Part shown: positions 1 to 5,450 of the stretch, in pieces
How positions within the stretch are numbered: the stretch's first letter is position 1
How the letters are laid out: every line of letters starts with the position of its first letter
Source of the DNA: Muribaculaceae bacterium
GTDB lineage: Bacteria > Bacteroidota > Bacteroidia > Bacteroidales > Muribaculaceae
Direction of reading: 5' to 3'
Length of the DNA stretch: 5,819 bases
Assembly: GCA_017545095.1 (NCBI GenBank)
Contig: JAFYCU010000270.1
Span: 1 to 5,819 of the forward strand
Position numbers and translations under genes: made by a program
Notes under the pieces: model-generated
The model's input: only the letters and a program-made list of their open reading frames with translations
Told to the model about the DNA's origin: nothing
The model's database searches: none

Positions 1-346
1 GACGTTCATCAAGCCAAGAGGCAAACGCACCGCGATAGGGCAATGCCGACACCACAAGGGTGTGGCACGACACATCAATCACATCAAGCAAAGCCGAACA
101 TATATACTTGGCTCCGCCCTGCACTTTGCCCATATTCACCGTGGAGCAATGAAGCATCACATCGGTGTTGAAAGTGAATTGAGCCAGAGCTTGAGCCAAC
201 TGTTCCTTATCAACACGTGTGCGTTGAGCAATGGCCATGGCACGCTGCAACTCCATTTGCTCCATTCGGTCATGGAGCGGACGCTTCAGAAATTCCGGAG
301 CATAGAACAAGGCCAATTTTGCCAGTGCCTTGATTTTACTGTTCAT
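1..346 (-). CDS. AAC(3)-family N-acetyltransferase-like protein, N-terminal part (runs off left edge)
   Basis: The first 115 codons of a minus-strand gene are visible; the rest lies left of the window. Residues 62-90 (DVMLHCSTVNMGKVQGGAKY, then ICSALLDVI) match the N-terminal signature of the AAC(3) / YokD fold, whose usual form is 'hSS...lG.V.GGA...i.ALl', followed by a short beta strand (TLVVSALP, 96-103). Members of this family use acetyl-CoA to acylate an amine on an aminoglycoside or another sugar. Many chromosomal members in glycan loci are not resistance genes, and the setting here points the same way. There is no signal peptide; a basic and amphipathic stretch of about 55 residues precedes the core. 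The ATG lies inside the end of the deacetylase gene (11-nt overlap), so translation is probably coupled. The C-terminal catalytic residues cannot be seen. I infer N-acylation of an amino sugar in surface glycan synthesis, possibly with an acyl group from the operon's ACP. Confidence 0.72.
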   Translation of the reverse strand, partial: MNSKIKALAKLALFYAPEFLKRPLHDRMEQMELQRAMAIAQRTRVDKEQLAQALAQFTFNTDVMLHCSTVNMGKVQGGAKYICSALLDVIDVSCHTLVVSALPYRGAFASWLDER

Positions 347-1328
347 CTATGAGTTGGCTGATGGTTGTGAATGAATCGCCAGCCGCCACAGCCTGCTGGG
401 CAAAGCGTTGCAAGTGTCGTACCGAATAGGGCGTTGCCAGCTTGGGATGGCCCAGCACGGTGAGCAACTGAGAATCGTGATGCTGACGATAGGCTTCGGG
501 TAAGAATTTGATTTTGAATCCATCGATTGTCGCCTGACAGAACTGCCTGCTGGTGAGCCGTGCCACAATGCTTTCGTTGGTGGTCTTCACGGCAAAGCCA
601 TCTCCCCATGTGCGGTGTTCGGGACGCTTCAGCAGCTTGTTGGCCACGAGCTGCCAGTGAAACACCGGCGACACGTTGTGCATGGTGATGGGGAACTCCC
701 AAAAACCACCATTCGGGTTCGCAACACATATATCATCGTCGAAGCGATAGAAATCGGCATGGGGTGCTTGCGAGTAATCATACTGCTGCTGAGGGGAATC
801 ATAGGTTGCACCCGGACATACCGACGAGTCGGCAATCAGTCCTGTTGCATCGAATATTTTAGTGAGCATCGATGTGGGTTGAGCCGAGAACCCGCCAGCA
901 CGCAGGGCTGTAGTCTTCTTTCCGATAGTGCTATCGAGCAGTTCCTTGGCCTGAGCGGTTAGGTCGATGGCATAGCTCAGTTCCAGGTCACTCATCTTGT
1001 AGTGCTTATGGTCAAGCCGCCACTCGCCGCCTTCCCATGCGGAGTAGGCCCAATGAGGATGTATGTGCAACTGCAAATCGTGTCCTTGGGCTTGCAACTC
1101 AACAAGGTGAGCCGACAGCTGGTCGAAATGCTGCCCCAATTCGGCATGACCGATGCTCAGTTGCTTGGTTCGCAACAAATAGGTGGCATCGACAAAGATG
1201 GTGAACCGGGCGCCTACACCGCTCACAGCATCGTTGAGCTGCTGCATTGGCTTCACCAAGCAGTTCTCCACCGAACCCGTTCTGCTACCCAGAAAGAGCT
1301 CATAGTCAAGCGTGAGCAATATCTTCAT
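336..1328 (-). CDS. Polysaccharide deacetylase-like (NodB/CE4-type) protein
   Basis: A complete 330-residue cytoplasmic protein without a signal peptide. It has the layout of divergent CE4 (NodB-homology) deacetylases: an N-terminal strand TLDYE (6-10) supplies the motif-1 acid Asp8. LHIHPHW (87-93) gives the metal-binding histidine cluster H88/H90/H92. LRAGGFS (142-148) corresponds to the 'RxGxF' motif, DSSVCPG (167-173) is a later active-site loop, and LGHPK (292-296) carries the C-terminal histidine. CE4 enzymes remove N- or O-acetyl groups from sugars with a divalent metal. The motifs differ from the classical TFDDG and H-S/T-x-x-H forms, as in the WbmS-like and related uncharacterised branches seen in O-antigen and capsule loci. 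The start is supported by motif 1 lying only six residues in and by the 22-nt gap after the ACP gene. The 3' end overlaps the next gene. Predicted role: unmasking an amine on a glycan or lipid-linked sugar precursor. The substrate is unknown. Confidence 0.8.
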   Translation of the reverse strand: MKILLTLDYELFLGSRTGSVENCLVKPMQQLNDAVSGVGARFTIFVDATYLLRTKQLSIGHAELGQHFDQLSAHLVELQAQGHDLQLHIHPHWAYSAWEGGEWRLDHKHYKMSDLELSYAIDLTAQAKELLDSTIGKKTTALRAGGFSAQPTSMLTKIFDATGLIADSSVCPGATYDSPQQQYDYSQAPHADFYRFDDDICVANPNGGFWEFPITMHNVSPVFHWQLVANKLLKRPEHRTWGDGFAVKTTNESIVARLTSRQFCQATIDGFKIKFLPEAYRQHHDSQLLTVLGHPKLATPYSVRHLQRFAQQAVAAGDSFTTISQLIDEQ

Positions 1329-1350
1329 TGTCGGTTGACTTCTCGTTCTT

Positions 1351-1578
1351 TTACTTGCCTTGCATCAAGTTGAAAACATCTTCCACGGTTTTGCAATTGC
1401 GCAATTCACCCGGCGTGATGGCCTTGCCAAAACTTGCTTTGATATAGGCCATAATCGACATTCCCGTGAGCGAGCTCCACTCGTCTAATTCGTGGAATAC
1501 GGTATTGGCCTGGATCTCTTCGGGGTCGGTGTCGTCGAACTGCTCGGCAAAACCTGCCACAAATTCTTCTAAGTTCAT
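1351..1578 (-). CDS. Acyl carrier protein (discrete, secondary-metabolism or glycan type)
   Basis: A 75-residue acidic protein with the size and four-helix pattern of an acyl carrier protein. The phosphopantetheine site is in LDEWSSLTGM (31-40). Ser36 is the likely attachment serine, in SSL instead of the textbook DSL. The region after it (SIMAYIKASFGKAITPGEL) reads as recognition helix II and the following loop. The arm would carry acyl intermediates for the adjacent KAS III and possibly for the acyltransferase at the operon end. It is unlikely to be the housekeeping AcpP, which is usually more strongly acidic with the classic DSL and sits beside fabF. It lies 65 nt after the KAS III gene and 22 nt before the deacetylase gene, as part of the same transcript. 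The start codon is preceded by an A-rich stretch rather than a Shine-Dalgarno sequence, as is usual in Bacteroidota. Confidence 0.85.
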   Translation of the reverse strand: MNLEEFVAGFAEQFDDTDPEEIQANTVFHELDEWSSLTGMSIMAYIKASFGKAITPGELRNCKTVEDVFNLMQGK

Positions 1579-1621
1579 TTTTCAGATATTTGATGATTGA
1601 TTCTTTACAATTATTGCGTGT

Positions 1622-1644
1622 AGCGATGGAGTGCTCTCCATGCT
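1622..1644 (-). other. Intercistronic hairpin between KAS III and ACP genes
   Basis: Directly at the KAS III stop codon, ATGGAG (1626-1631) and CTCCAT (1636-1641) form a 6-bp stem around a 4-nt loop. Three further pairs (1622-1624 with 1642-1644) extend it past a one-base bulge. No U-run follows in the minus direction, so it is not an intrinsic terminator. It could protect or separately process the downstream ACP message, but that is inference. Confidence 0.45.
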
Positions 1645-2660
1645 CATTCAGCTTCTTGACTGGTGAACGTGAGCACAGTGCCGGCCCACGACAGGCCCAC
1701 GCCGAAGCCGGCAATCATCACCGTCATGCCCGGCTGGATGACGCCGCTGTCGAGTGCGTCGCGCAGGCCAATCATCACCGTCGACGACACGGTGTTGCCC
1801 GTATGCTCAAGGGCTACGTGGAATTTCTCCTTGGGCAACACTGCAATCTTGCGGATGGTGTTGAGCATGAACTTGTTGGCCTGGTGAAACACATAGTAGT
1901 CAATCTGCTCCTTGGTCAAACCATGCTTCTCGAGCAGTTGGTCGATCATGGCAGGAACAGCATCGAGGGTGAAATTGAAGATGGCTCCCCCGTTCATATA
2001 CAGATAGTCGTCGTGCCACATGTGCTCCTGATCATCGGTCACGAAGTGCCCGGTGGGCTGGCGATGCCGCGCCGCACCGGTTTTCACAATCAGGTGATTG
2101 GCTCCGCTGCCATCGGTACCCATCACAAACTGCCCGATGCGTGCCATACCCTCGGTCGACACCACACAGGCAGCGGCACCGTCGCCAAATATCGAGCGGT
2201 TGCTCTTGTCGGTCGGATGCAGATATTTGTTATAAGTCTCGGCAGTGAGCAGCAGCACATTGTGTGCTATGCCCGTATCCACGAGCGCGCTGGCCACGGC
2301 AAGGCCGTAGACACAGCCCGAACAACCCAGGTTGTAGTCGAAAGCCCCGACGCTGGTGGGAATGCCCAAGCGGTGTTGCAGCAAGCACGCTGTCGAGGGC
2401 AGGAAATAGTCGGGACTTTGGGTGCACAGCATCACGAAGTCGATGTCGCCGGCACTGATGCCATGCTCGTCAAAAAGCTTGCGGGCAGCTTTCTCGGCCA
2501 TGTCGCCTGCCGTTTCATCGGCAGCGGCCACATGACGGCAGTCCACACCCACCTTCTTCGCCACCTTCTCCACGCTCCATTCTGGGAACTCGGCCACCAA
2601 CTCCTCGTTGGTCACCACGCGCTCAGGCAGATAATAGGATATAGCTTTGATATATGCCAT
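1644..2660 (-). CDS. 3-oxoacyl-ACP synthase III (KAS III / FabH-like)
   Basis: A complete 338-residue thiolase-fold condensing enzyme. The catalytic triad is intact: Cys113 in NLGCSGCVYGL, His259 in YVFHQANKFM and Asn289 in HTGNTVSST. FGDGAAACVV (158-167) and the glycine-rich C-terminal GFGVGLSWAG are also typical of the family. KAS III enzymes condense an acyl-CoA starter with malonyl-ACP to give 3-oxoacyl-ACP. Next to a dedicated ACP and far from fabD/fabF-type genes, this one probably makes a special acyl group rather than serving bulk fatty acid synthesis. An in-frame ATG at 2681 would add seven residues (MKSTEIV). I prefer 2660 because the -7 box at 2686-2693 places transcription start near 2680, and because MAYIKAISYYLPE is where family members normally begin. 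This is the first gene of the operon. The downstream ACP follows after a 65-nt gap that contains a hairpin. Confidence 0.9.
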   Translation of the reverse strand: MAYIKAISYYLPERVVTNEELVAEFPEWSVEKVAKKVGVDCRHVAAADETAGDMAEKAARKLFDEHGISAGDIDFVMLCTQSPDYFLPSTACLLQHRLGIPTSVGAFDYNLGCSGCVYGLAVASALVDTGIAHNVLLLTAETYNKYLHPTDKSNRSIFGDGAAACVVSTEGMARIGQFVMGTDGSGANHLIVKTGAARHRQPTGHFVTDDQEHMWHDDYLYMNGGAIFNFTLDAVPAMIDQLLEKHGLTKEQIDYYVFHQANKFMLNTIRKIAVLPKEKFHVALEHTGNTVSSTVMIGLRDALDSGVIQPGMTVMIAGFGVGLSWAGTVLTFTSQEAE

Positions 2661-2685
2661 GACAATCTCGGTTGATTTCAAGCCG

Positions 2686-2715
2686 CAAAGGTAGTAAATA
2701 ATTCAGAACTGGCAA
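2686..2715 (-). promoter_or_regulatory. Bacteroidetes-type promoter of the KAS III operon
   Basis: On the minus strand, TTG (2713-2715) is followed after exactly 19 nt by TACCTTTG (2686-2693), matching the Bacteroidetes primary-sigma consensus TTG-N19-21-TAnnTTTG. Transcription should begin about 5-7 nt further on, near 2680, leaving a leader of about 20 nt before the ATG at 2660. This argues against the in-frame ATG at 2681. A CTTAA/TTAAG inverted repeat (2722-2738) just upstream of the TTG could be an operator or simply A/T-rich DNA. Confidence 0.8.
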
Positions 2716-2810
2716 TCATCCCTTAACAATTATTTAAGTTTAACATATCATAAAGACATTCACGATGAGCCTACAAAAACACGCATAAAAATTGTTTTTC
2801 GGCATTTTTC

Positions 2811-2841
2811 TTGGTCATGTCAATATTTTGCAGTAAATTTG
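2811..2841 (+). promoter_or_regulatory. Bacteroidetes-type promoter of iorAB
   Basis: TTG (2811-2813), a 20-nt spacer and TAAATTTG (2834-2841) match the Bacteroidetes TTG/TAnnTTTG promoter. Upstream A and T tracts (AAAAA at 2787-2791, TTTTT at 2795-2799 and 2805-2809) could act as an UP-like element. Predicted transcription start is near 2847, giving a leader of about 75 nt before the iorA ATG at 2922. The region just before the ATG is A/T-rich with no Shine-Dalgarno sequence. Confidence 0.8.
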
Positions 2842-2845
2842 TGGC

Positions 2846-2890
2846 GGATAACCATCATGCATTGCCAACCATGGTGCACGATGTGTGTCC
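2846..2890 (+). other. Possible hairpin in the iorA leader
   Basis: CATCATGCA (2853-2861) faces TGCACGATG (2875-2883) with one mismatch. Inside it CCA (2865-2867) pairs with TGG (2872-2874) around the loop ACCA. Outside it GGA (2846-2848) can pair with TCC (2888-2890). It occupies most of the predicted untranslated leader. No U-run follows, so it is not an obvious attenuator, and it matches no riboswitch class I know. Confidence 0.35.
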
Positions 2891-2921
2891 AAACCATGAC
2901 CATTCATAAACTTATATCAAT

Positions 2922-4559
2922 ATGAGTAAAAAGACCCTTCTACTTGGCGACGAGGCATTGGCCCTGGGTGCATTGCACGCCGGGCTCACCGGGGTGTATG
3001 CCTACCCCGGAACGCCGTCGACCGAAATCACTGAGTTTATCCAGCAACACCCGCTGGCTCGCGAGCGCGGCGTGCACAGCACCTGGAGCGCCAACGAAAA
3101 GACGGCCATGGAGGCCGCCATCGGCGCATCGTTTGCCGGCAAACGCGCCCTGGTGTGCATGAAGCACGTGGGCATGAACGTGTGTGCCGACGCCTTTGTC
3201 AACTCGGCCATGACCGGAGCCAACGGCGGCCTGGTGGTCACCGCTTGCGACGACCCGTCGATGCACTCGTCGCAGAACGAGCAAGACTCACGCTTCTATG
3301 CCGAGTTTGCCATGATGCCCTGCTTCGAGCCATCGTCGCAGCAGGAAGCCTACCGCATGATTGGGCAGGCCTACGACTTCTCGGAGCAGTTCCACATCCC
3401 CGTGCTCATGCGCATGACCACGCGCATGGCCCACTCGCGCGCCGTGGTCGAGACCGGCGACGTGCGCGAGGAGAACGAGCTGCACTTCCCCGACAACCCG
3501 CGTCAGTGGGTGCTCCTGCCCGCCAACGCCAAGGTGCGCAACGTGCAGCTCATCAAGGACTATGCCGAGTTTGAGCACCAGAGCGAGGTGATGGGCAACA
3601 ACATCTACTTCGACGGCACCGACCGCAGCATGGGCATCATTGCCTGCGGCATTGCCTACAACTACCTGATGGAGAACTTCCCCGACGGATGTCCCTACCC
3701 CGTGCTCAAGATCTCGCAATACCCGCTGCCCAAGGCCATAATTCGCCGCTTGGCAGCCGAGTGCAAGAGCATTCTGGTGATGGAAGAAGGCCAGCCGCTG
3801 GTGGAGATGCGCCTGCAAGGCGTGCTCGCCACGCCGGTGCCCATCAAGGGTCGGCTCGACGGCACGCTGCCGCGCACTGGCGAACTCACGCCCGACTGTG
3901 TGCGCCAGGCTGTGGGGCTGCCCGAACTGCCCCGTGGAGCCGCATCGCAGGTCACCGTGCCGCGTCCGCCAGCGCTGTGCCAGGGCTGCGGACACCGCGA
4001 CTTCTACACCGCTTTAAATAATGTGCTCAAGCCCATCGAGAGCGCACGCGTGTTCAGCGACATCGGTTGCTACACACTGGGCTGGCTGGCTCCGTTCCAT
4101 GCCTTCCACACCTGCGTGGAGATGGGTGCCTCGGTGACCATGGCCGTGGGTGCTGCCAACTCGGGCGTGCATCCCGCCGTGGCCGTGATTGGCGACTCCA
4201 CCTTCACCCACAGTGGCATGACGGGCCTGCTCGACGCTGTGAACAGCAAGGCCAACGTCACCATCTGCATCAGCGACAACCTCACCACCGGCATGACCGG
4301 CGGACAGGACTCGGCCGGCACCGGACGCCTCGAGAGCATCTGCACCGGACTGGGTGTGGAGCCCGAGCATGTGCGCGTGATCATCCCGCTGCCCAAAAAC
4401 TACGAGGAGATGCAGCGCGTGATCAGCGAGGAAATCAACTATCGTGGCGTGAGCGTGGTCATCGCCCGCCGCGAGTGCATACAAACCGCCAAGCGCCACG
4501 CCGCGCAGATGCGCAAAGACAGCAACGTTCCTAACCTGAAATCCCCGCAAAGACAATGA
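2922..4559 (+). CDS. iorA: Indolepyruvate:ferredoxin oxidoreductase, alpha subunit (short form)
   Basis: A 545-residue TPP-dependent 2-oxoacid oxidoreductase subunit. The N-terminal pyrimidine-binding domain opens with YPGTPSTEI (28-36). It carries the conserved glutamate Glu59 in SANEKTAMEA, then KHVGMN (81-86). A middle swivel-type domain follows. CQGCGHRDFY (353-362) is the family's 'PPxLCxGCxHR' motif before the TPP diphosphate-binding domain, whose signature runs from GDS (424-426) to DN (452-453) and TGMTGGQ (456-462). With IorB it oxidatively decarboxylates indolepyruvate, phenylpyruvate and hydroxyphenylpyruvate to aryl-acetyl-CoA in the cytoplasm, reducing ferredoxin. Archaeal and many bacterial IorA proteins have about 600-650 residues and end in a domain with two [4Fe-4S] clusters. 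This protein stops soon after VVIARREC (about 515-522) and has no such cysteine-rich tail. The stop overlaps iorB by 4 nt. Codon third positions are strongly G/C-rich, more so than in the divergent operon. Confidence 0.93.
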   Translation: MSKKTLLLGDEALALGALHAGLTGVYAYPGTPSTEITEFIQQHPLARERGVHSTWSANEKTAMEAAIGASFAGKRALVCMKHVGMNVCADAFVNSAMTGANGGLVVTACDDPSMHSSQNEQDSRFYAEFAMMPCFEPSSQQEAYRMIGQAYDFSEQFHIPVLMRMTTRMAHSRAVVETGDVREENELHFPDNPRQWVLLPANAKVRNVQLIKDYAEFEHQSEVMGNNIYFDGTDRSMGIIACGIAYNYLMENFPDGCPYPVLKISQYPLPKAIIRRLAAECKSILVMEEGQPLVEMRLQGVLATPVPIKGRLDGTLPRTGELTPDCVRQAVGLPELPRGAASQVTVPRPPALCQGCGHRDFYTALNNVLKPIESARVFSDIGCYTLGWLAPFHAFHTCVEMGASVTMAVGAANSGVHPAVAVIGDSTFTHSGMTGLLDAVNSKANVTICISDNLTTGMTGGQDSAGTGRLESICTGLGVEPEHVRVIIPLPKNYEEMQRVISEEINYRGVSVVIARRECIQTAKRHAAQMRKDSNVPNLKSPQRQ

Positions 4560-5140
4560 AGCAAGATATCATCCTGTGCGGTGTGGGAGGACAAGGCATC
4601 CTCTCCATCGCCACGGTCATCGGCTGGGCCGCCCTCGACCAGAACCTCTACCTCAAGCAGGCCGAAGTGCACGGCATGAGCCAGCGCGGAGGCGATGTGC
4701 AGAGCAACCTGCGCATCAGCTCCGACCCCATCCACAGCGACCTCATCCCCCTGGGCGGCTGCGACCTGATTGTGTCGCTCGAACCCATGGAGGCCTTGCG
4801 CTACGTGCCTTACCTGAAGCCTGGCGGATGGATCATCACTGCATCCACACCGTTTGTCAACATCCCCAACTACCCCGAGATGGATGCTGTGAACGCCGAG
4901 CTTGACAAGGTGGGCAATGTGATTCGCCTCGACGTGGAGGCCATCGCCAAGGAGGTGAACTCGCCCCGCAGCGCCAACATGGTGTTGCTGGGAGCCACGG
5001 CCTCGGTGCTCGACATCCTGGAGCCCGACAAACTCATCGAAGGCATCACCAACGTGTTTGGCCGCAAGGGCCAGGCCATCGTCGACACCAACATCGCCGC
5101 CTTCCGCGCCGGCTACGACCGAGCCGCACAGCACGGCTAA
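4556..5140 (+). CDS. iorB: Indolepyruvate:ferredoxin oxidoreductase, beta subunit
   Basis: A complete 194-residue subunit of the usual IorB size, belonging to the gamma-type domain family of 2-oxoacid:acceptor oxidoreductases. It starts with the glycine-rich strand-loop ILCGVGGQGILS (6-17). The family motif EVHGMSQRGG (37-46) follows, then DLIPLGGCDLIVSLEPMEAL, which forms the core of the domain. It pairs with IorA to complete the enzyme and helps bind CoA and form the subunit interface. Translation is coupled to iorA through the ATGA overlap, which implies equal stoichiometry. The C-terminus (AAFRAGYDRAAQHG) is a normal helical end. An intrinsic terminator begins 24 nt after the stop codon, so the transcript is bicistronic. 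No phenylacetate-CoA ligase gene follows, although one often accompanies iorAB in anaerobes. Confidence 0.93.
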   Translation: MKQDIILCGVGGQGILSIATVIGWAALDQNLYLKQAEVHGMSQRGGDVQSNLRISSDPIHSDLIPLGGCDLIVSLEPMEALRYVPYLKPGGWIITASTPFVNIPNYPEMDAVNAELDKVGNVIRLDVEAIAKEVNSPRSANMVLLGATASVLDILEPDKLIEGITNVFGRKGQAIVDTNIAAFRAGYDRAAQHG

Positions 5141-5163
5141 GCCACACTGCTTTCAACCACACC

Positions 5164-5227
5164 GCCCTCGGTGGTTCCCCTTCGACCTCACCACGAGCCC
5201 AGAAGAAACCACCGGGGGCATTTTTTT
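5164..5227 (+). terminator. Intrinsic terminator of iorAB
   Basis: GCCCTCGGTGGTT (5164-5176) pairs over 13 positions with AACCACCGGGGGC (5207-5219), with a single G-U wobble at 5168/5215. The 30-nt loop is followed after one A by seven T residues (5221-5227). A GC-rich stem plus U-tract just after iorB is a clear rho-independent terminator for the plus strand. Confidence 0.85.
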
Positions 5228-5236
5228 GCAAAGTCC

Positions 5237-5268
5237 TGTAGAGCCGCACCCTGGTGCGGCTGATGGCC
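5237..5268 (+). repeat. REP-like palindromic element, copy 1
   Basis: TGTAG leads into a perfect 9-bp inverted repeat, AGCCGCACC (5242-5250) and GGTGCGGCT (5253-5261), around CT. GATGGCC follows and is shared with copy 2. It looks like a REP-like element: short, intergenic, palindromic and repeated nearby. It lacks a U-run, so it is not itself a terminator. Confidence 0.75.
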
Positions 5269-5275
5269 GTGTCAC

Positions 5276-5309
5276 TGTAGAGCCGTCATACATGGCGGCT
5301 CCGATGGCC
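5276..5309 (+). repeat. REP-like palindromic element, copy 2 (imperfect)
   Basis: TGTAG plus AGCCGTCATA / CATGGCGGCT (5281-5300) form the same palindrome with two imperfect positions. As in copy 1, GATGGCCG and GTCA follow (5303-5316), so copies 1 and 2 are a partly decayed direct tandem of about 39 bp period. Confidence 0.65.
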
Positions 5310-5332
5310 GAGTCAACCGAATGGTTCCGCCG

Positions 5333-5369
5333 CCTGTAGAGCCGCTGCACGCAGCGGCTTGTAACTTCG
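5333..5369 (+). repeat. REP-like palindromic element, copy 3 (left arm of inverted pair)
   Basis: CCTGTAG leads into a perfect 9-bp inverted repeat, AGCCGCTGC (5340-5348) and GCAGCGGCT (5351-5359), around AC, followed by TGTAACTTCG. The flanks equal the reverse complement of copy 4: the outer 13 and 16 nt are identical and only the central 8 nt (TGCACGCA against ACCATGGT) differ. Confidence 0.75.
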
Positions 5370-5413
5370 TTTGCGCCAGCCGTTTGCGCGATGAGGTTCC
5401 GTTTTGACCCGGT

Positions 5414-5450
5414 CGAAGTTACAAGCCGCACCATGGTGCGGCTCTACAGG
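5414..5450 (-). repeat. REP-like palindromic element, copy 4 (right arm of inverted pair)
   Basis: CGAAGTTACA, then a perfect 9-bp inverted repeat, AGCCGCACC (5424-5432) and GGTGCGGCT (5435-5443), then CTACAGG. Orientation is opposite to copies 1-3 (judged from the TGTAG side). With copy 3 it makes a 37-nt inverted pair around a 44-nt spacer (5370-5413), resembling a paired BIME-type arrangement. Confidence 0.75.

Noticed and set aside
1..346. Aminoglycoside resistance gene
   Set aside because: The AAC(3)-type fold is recognisable only in its N-terminal third, and the gene sits in an acyl/deacetylase operon. Resistance cannot be claimed from this sequence.
1590..2675. Long plus-strand open frame (361 codons) opposite the KAS III gene
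   Set aside because: It is antisense to a gene with an intact catalytic triad, has histidine- and valine-rich composition typical of shadow frames, and shows no family motif.
2850..2897. Three AACCAT copies in the iorA leader as a possible operator array
   Set aside because: The spacing is irregular (17 and 25 nt) and a hexamer repeated three times in a short leader is weak evidence. Two of them overlap the hairpin and are explained by it.
3288..3995. Minus-strand open frame of 235 codons opposite iorA
   Set aside because: A high-GC coding strand leaves long antisense frames free of stops. The translation shows no recognisable domain, while iorA has all its motifs.
4439..5134. Minus-strand open frame of 231 codons opposite iorB
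   Set aside because: An antisense shadow of iorB, repetitive in Val, Gly and His with no motif and no promoter.
5237..5450. CRISPR-like array of short repeats
   Set aside because: The repeats are palindromic, vary in their centres, are unevenly spaced and include one in reverse orientation. There are no regular spacers and no cas genes.
5237..5450. REP-like palindromes as extra intrinsic terminators
   Set aside because: None is followed by a T-run on either strand. The true terminator is at 5164-5227.
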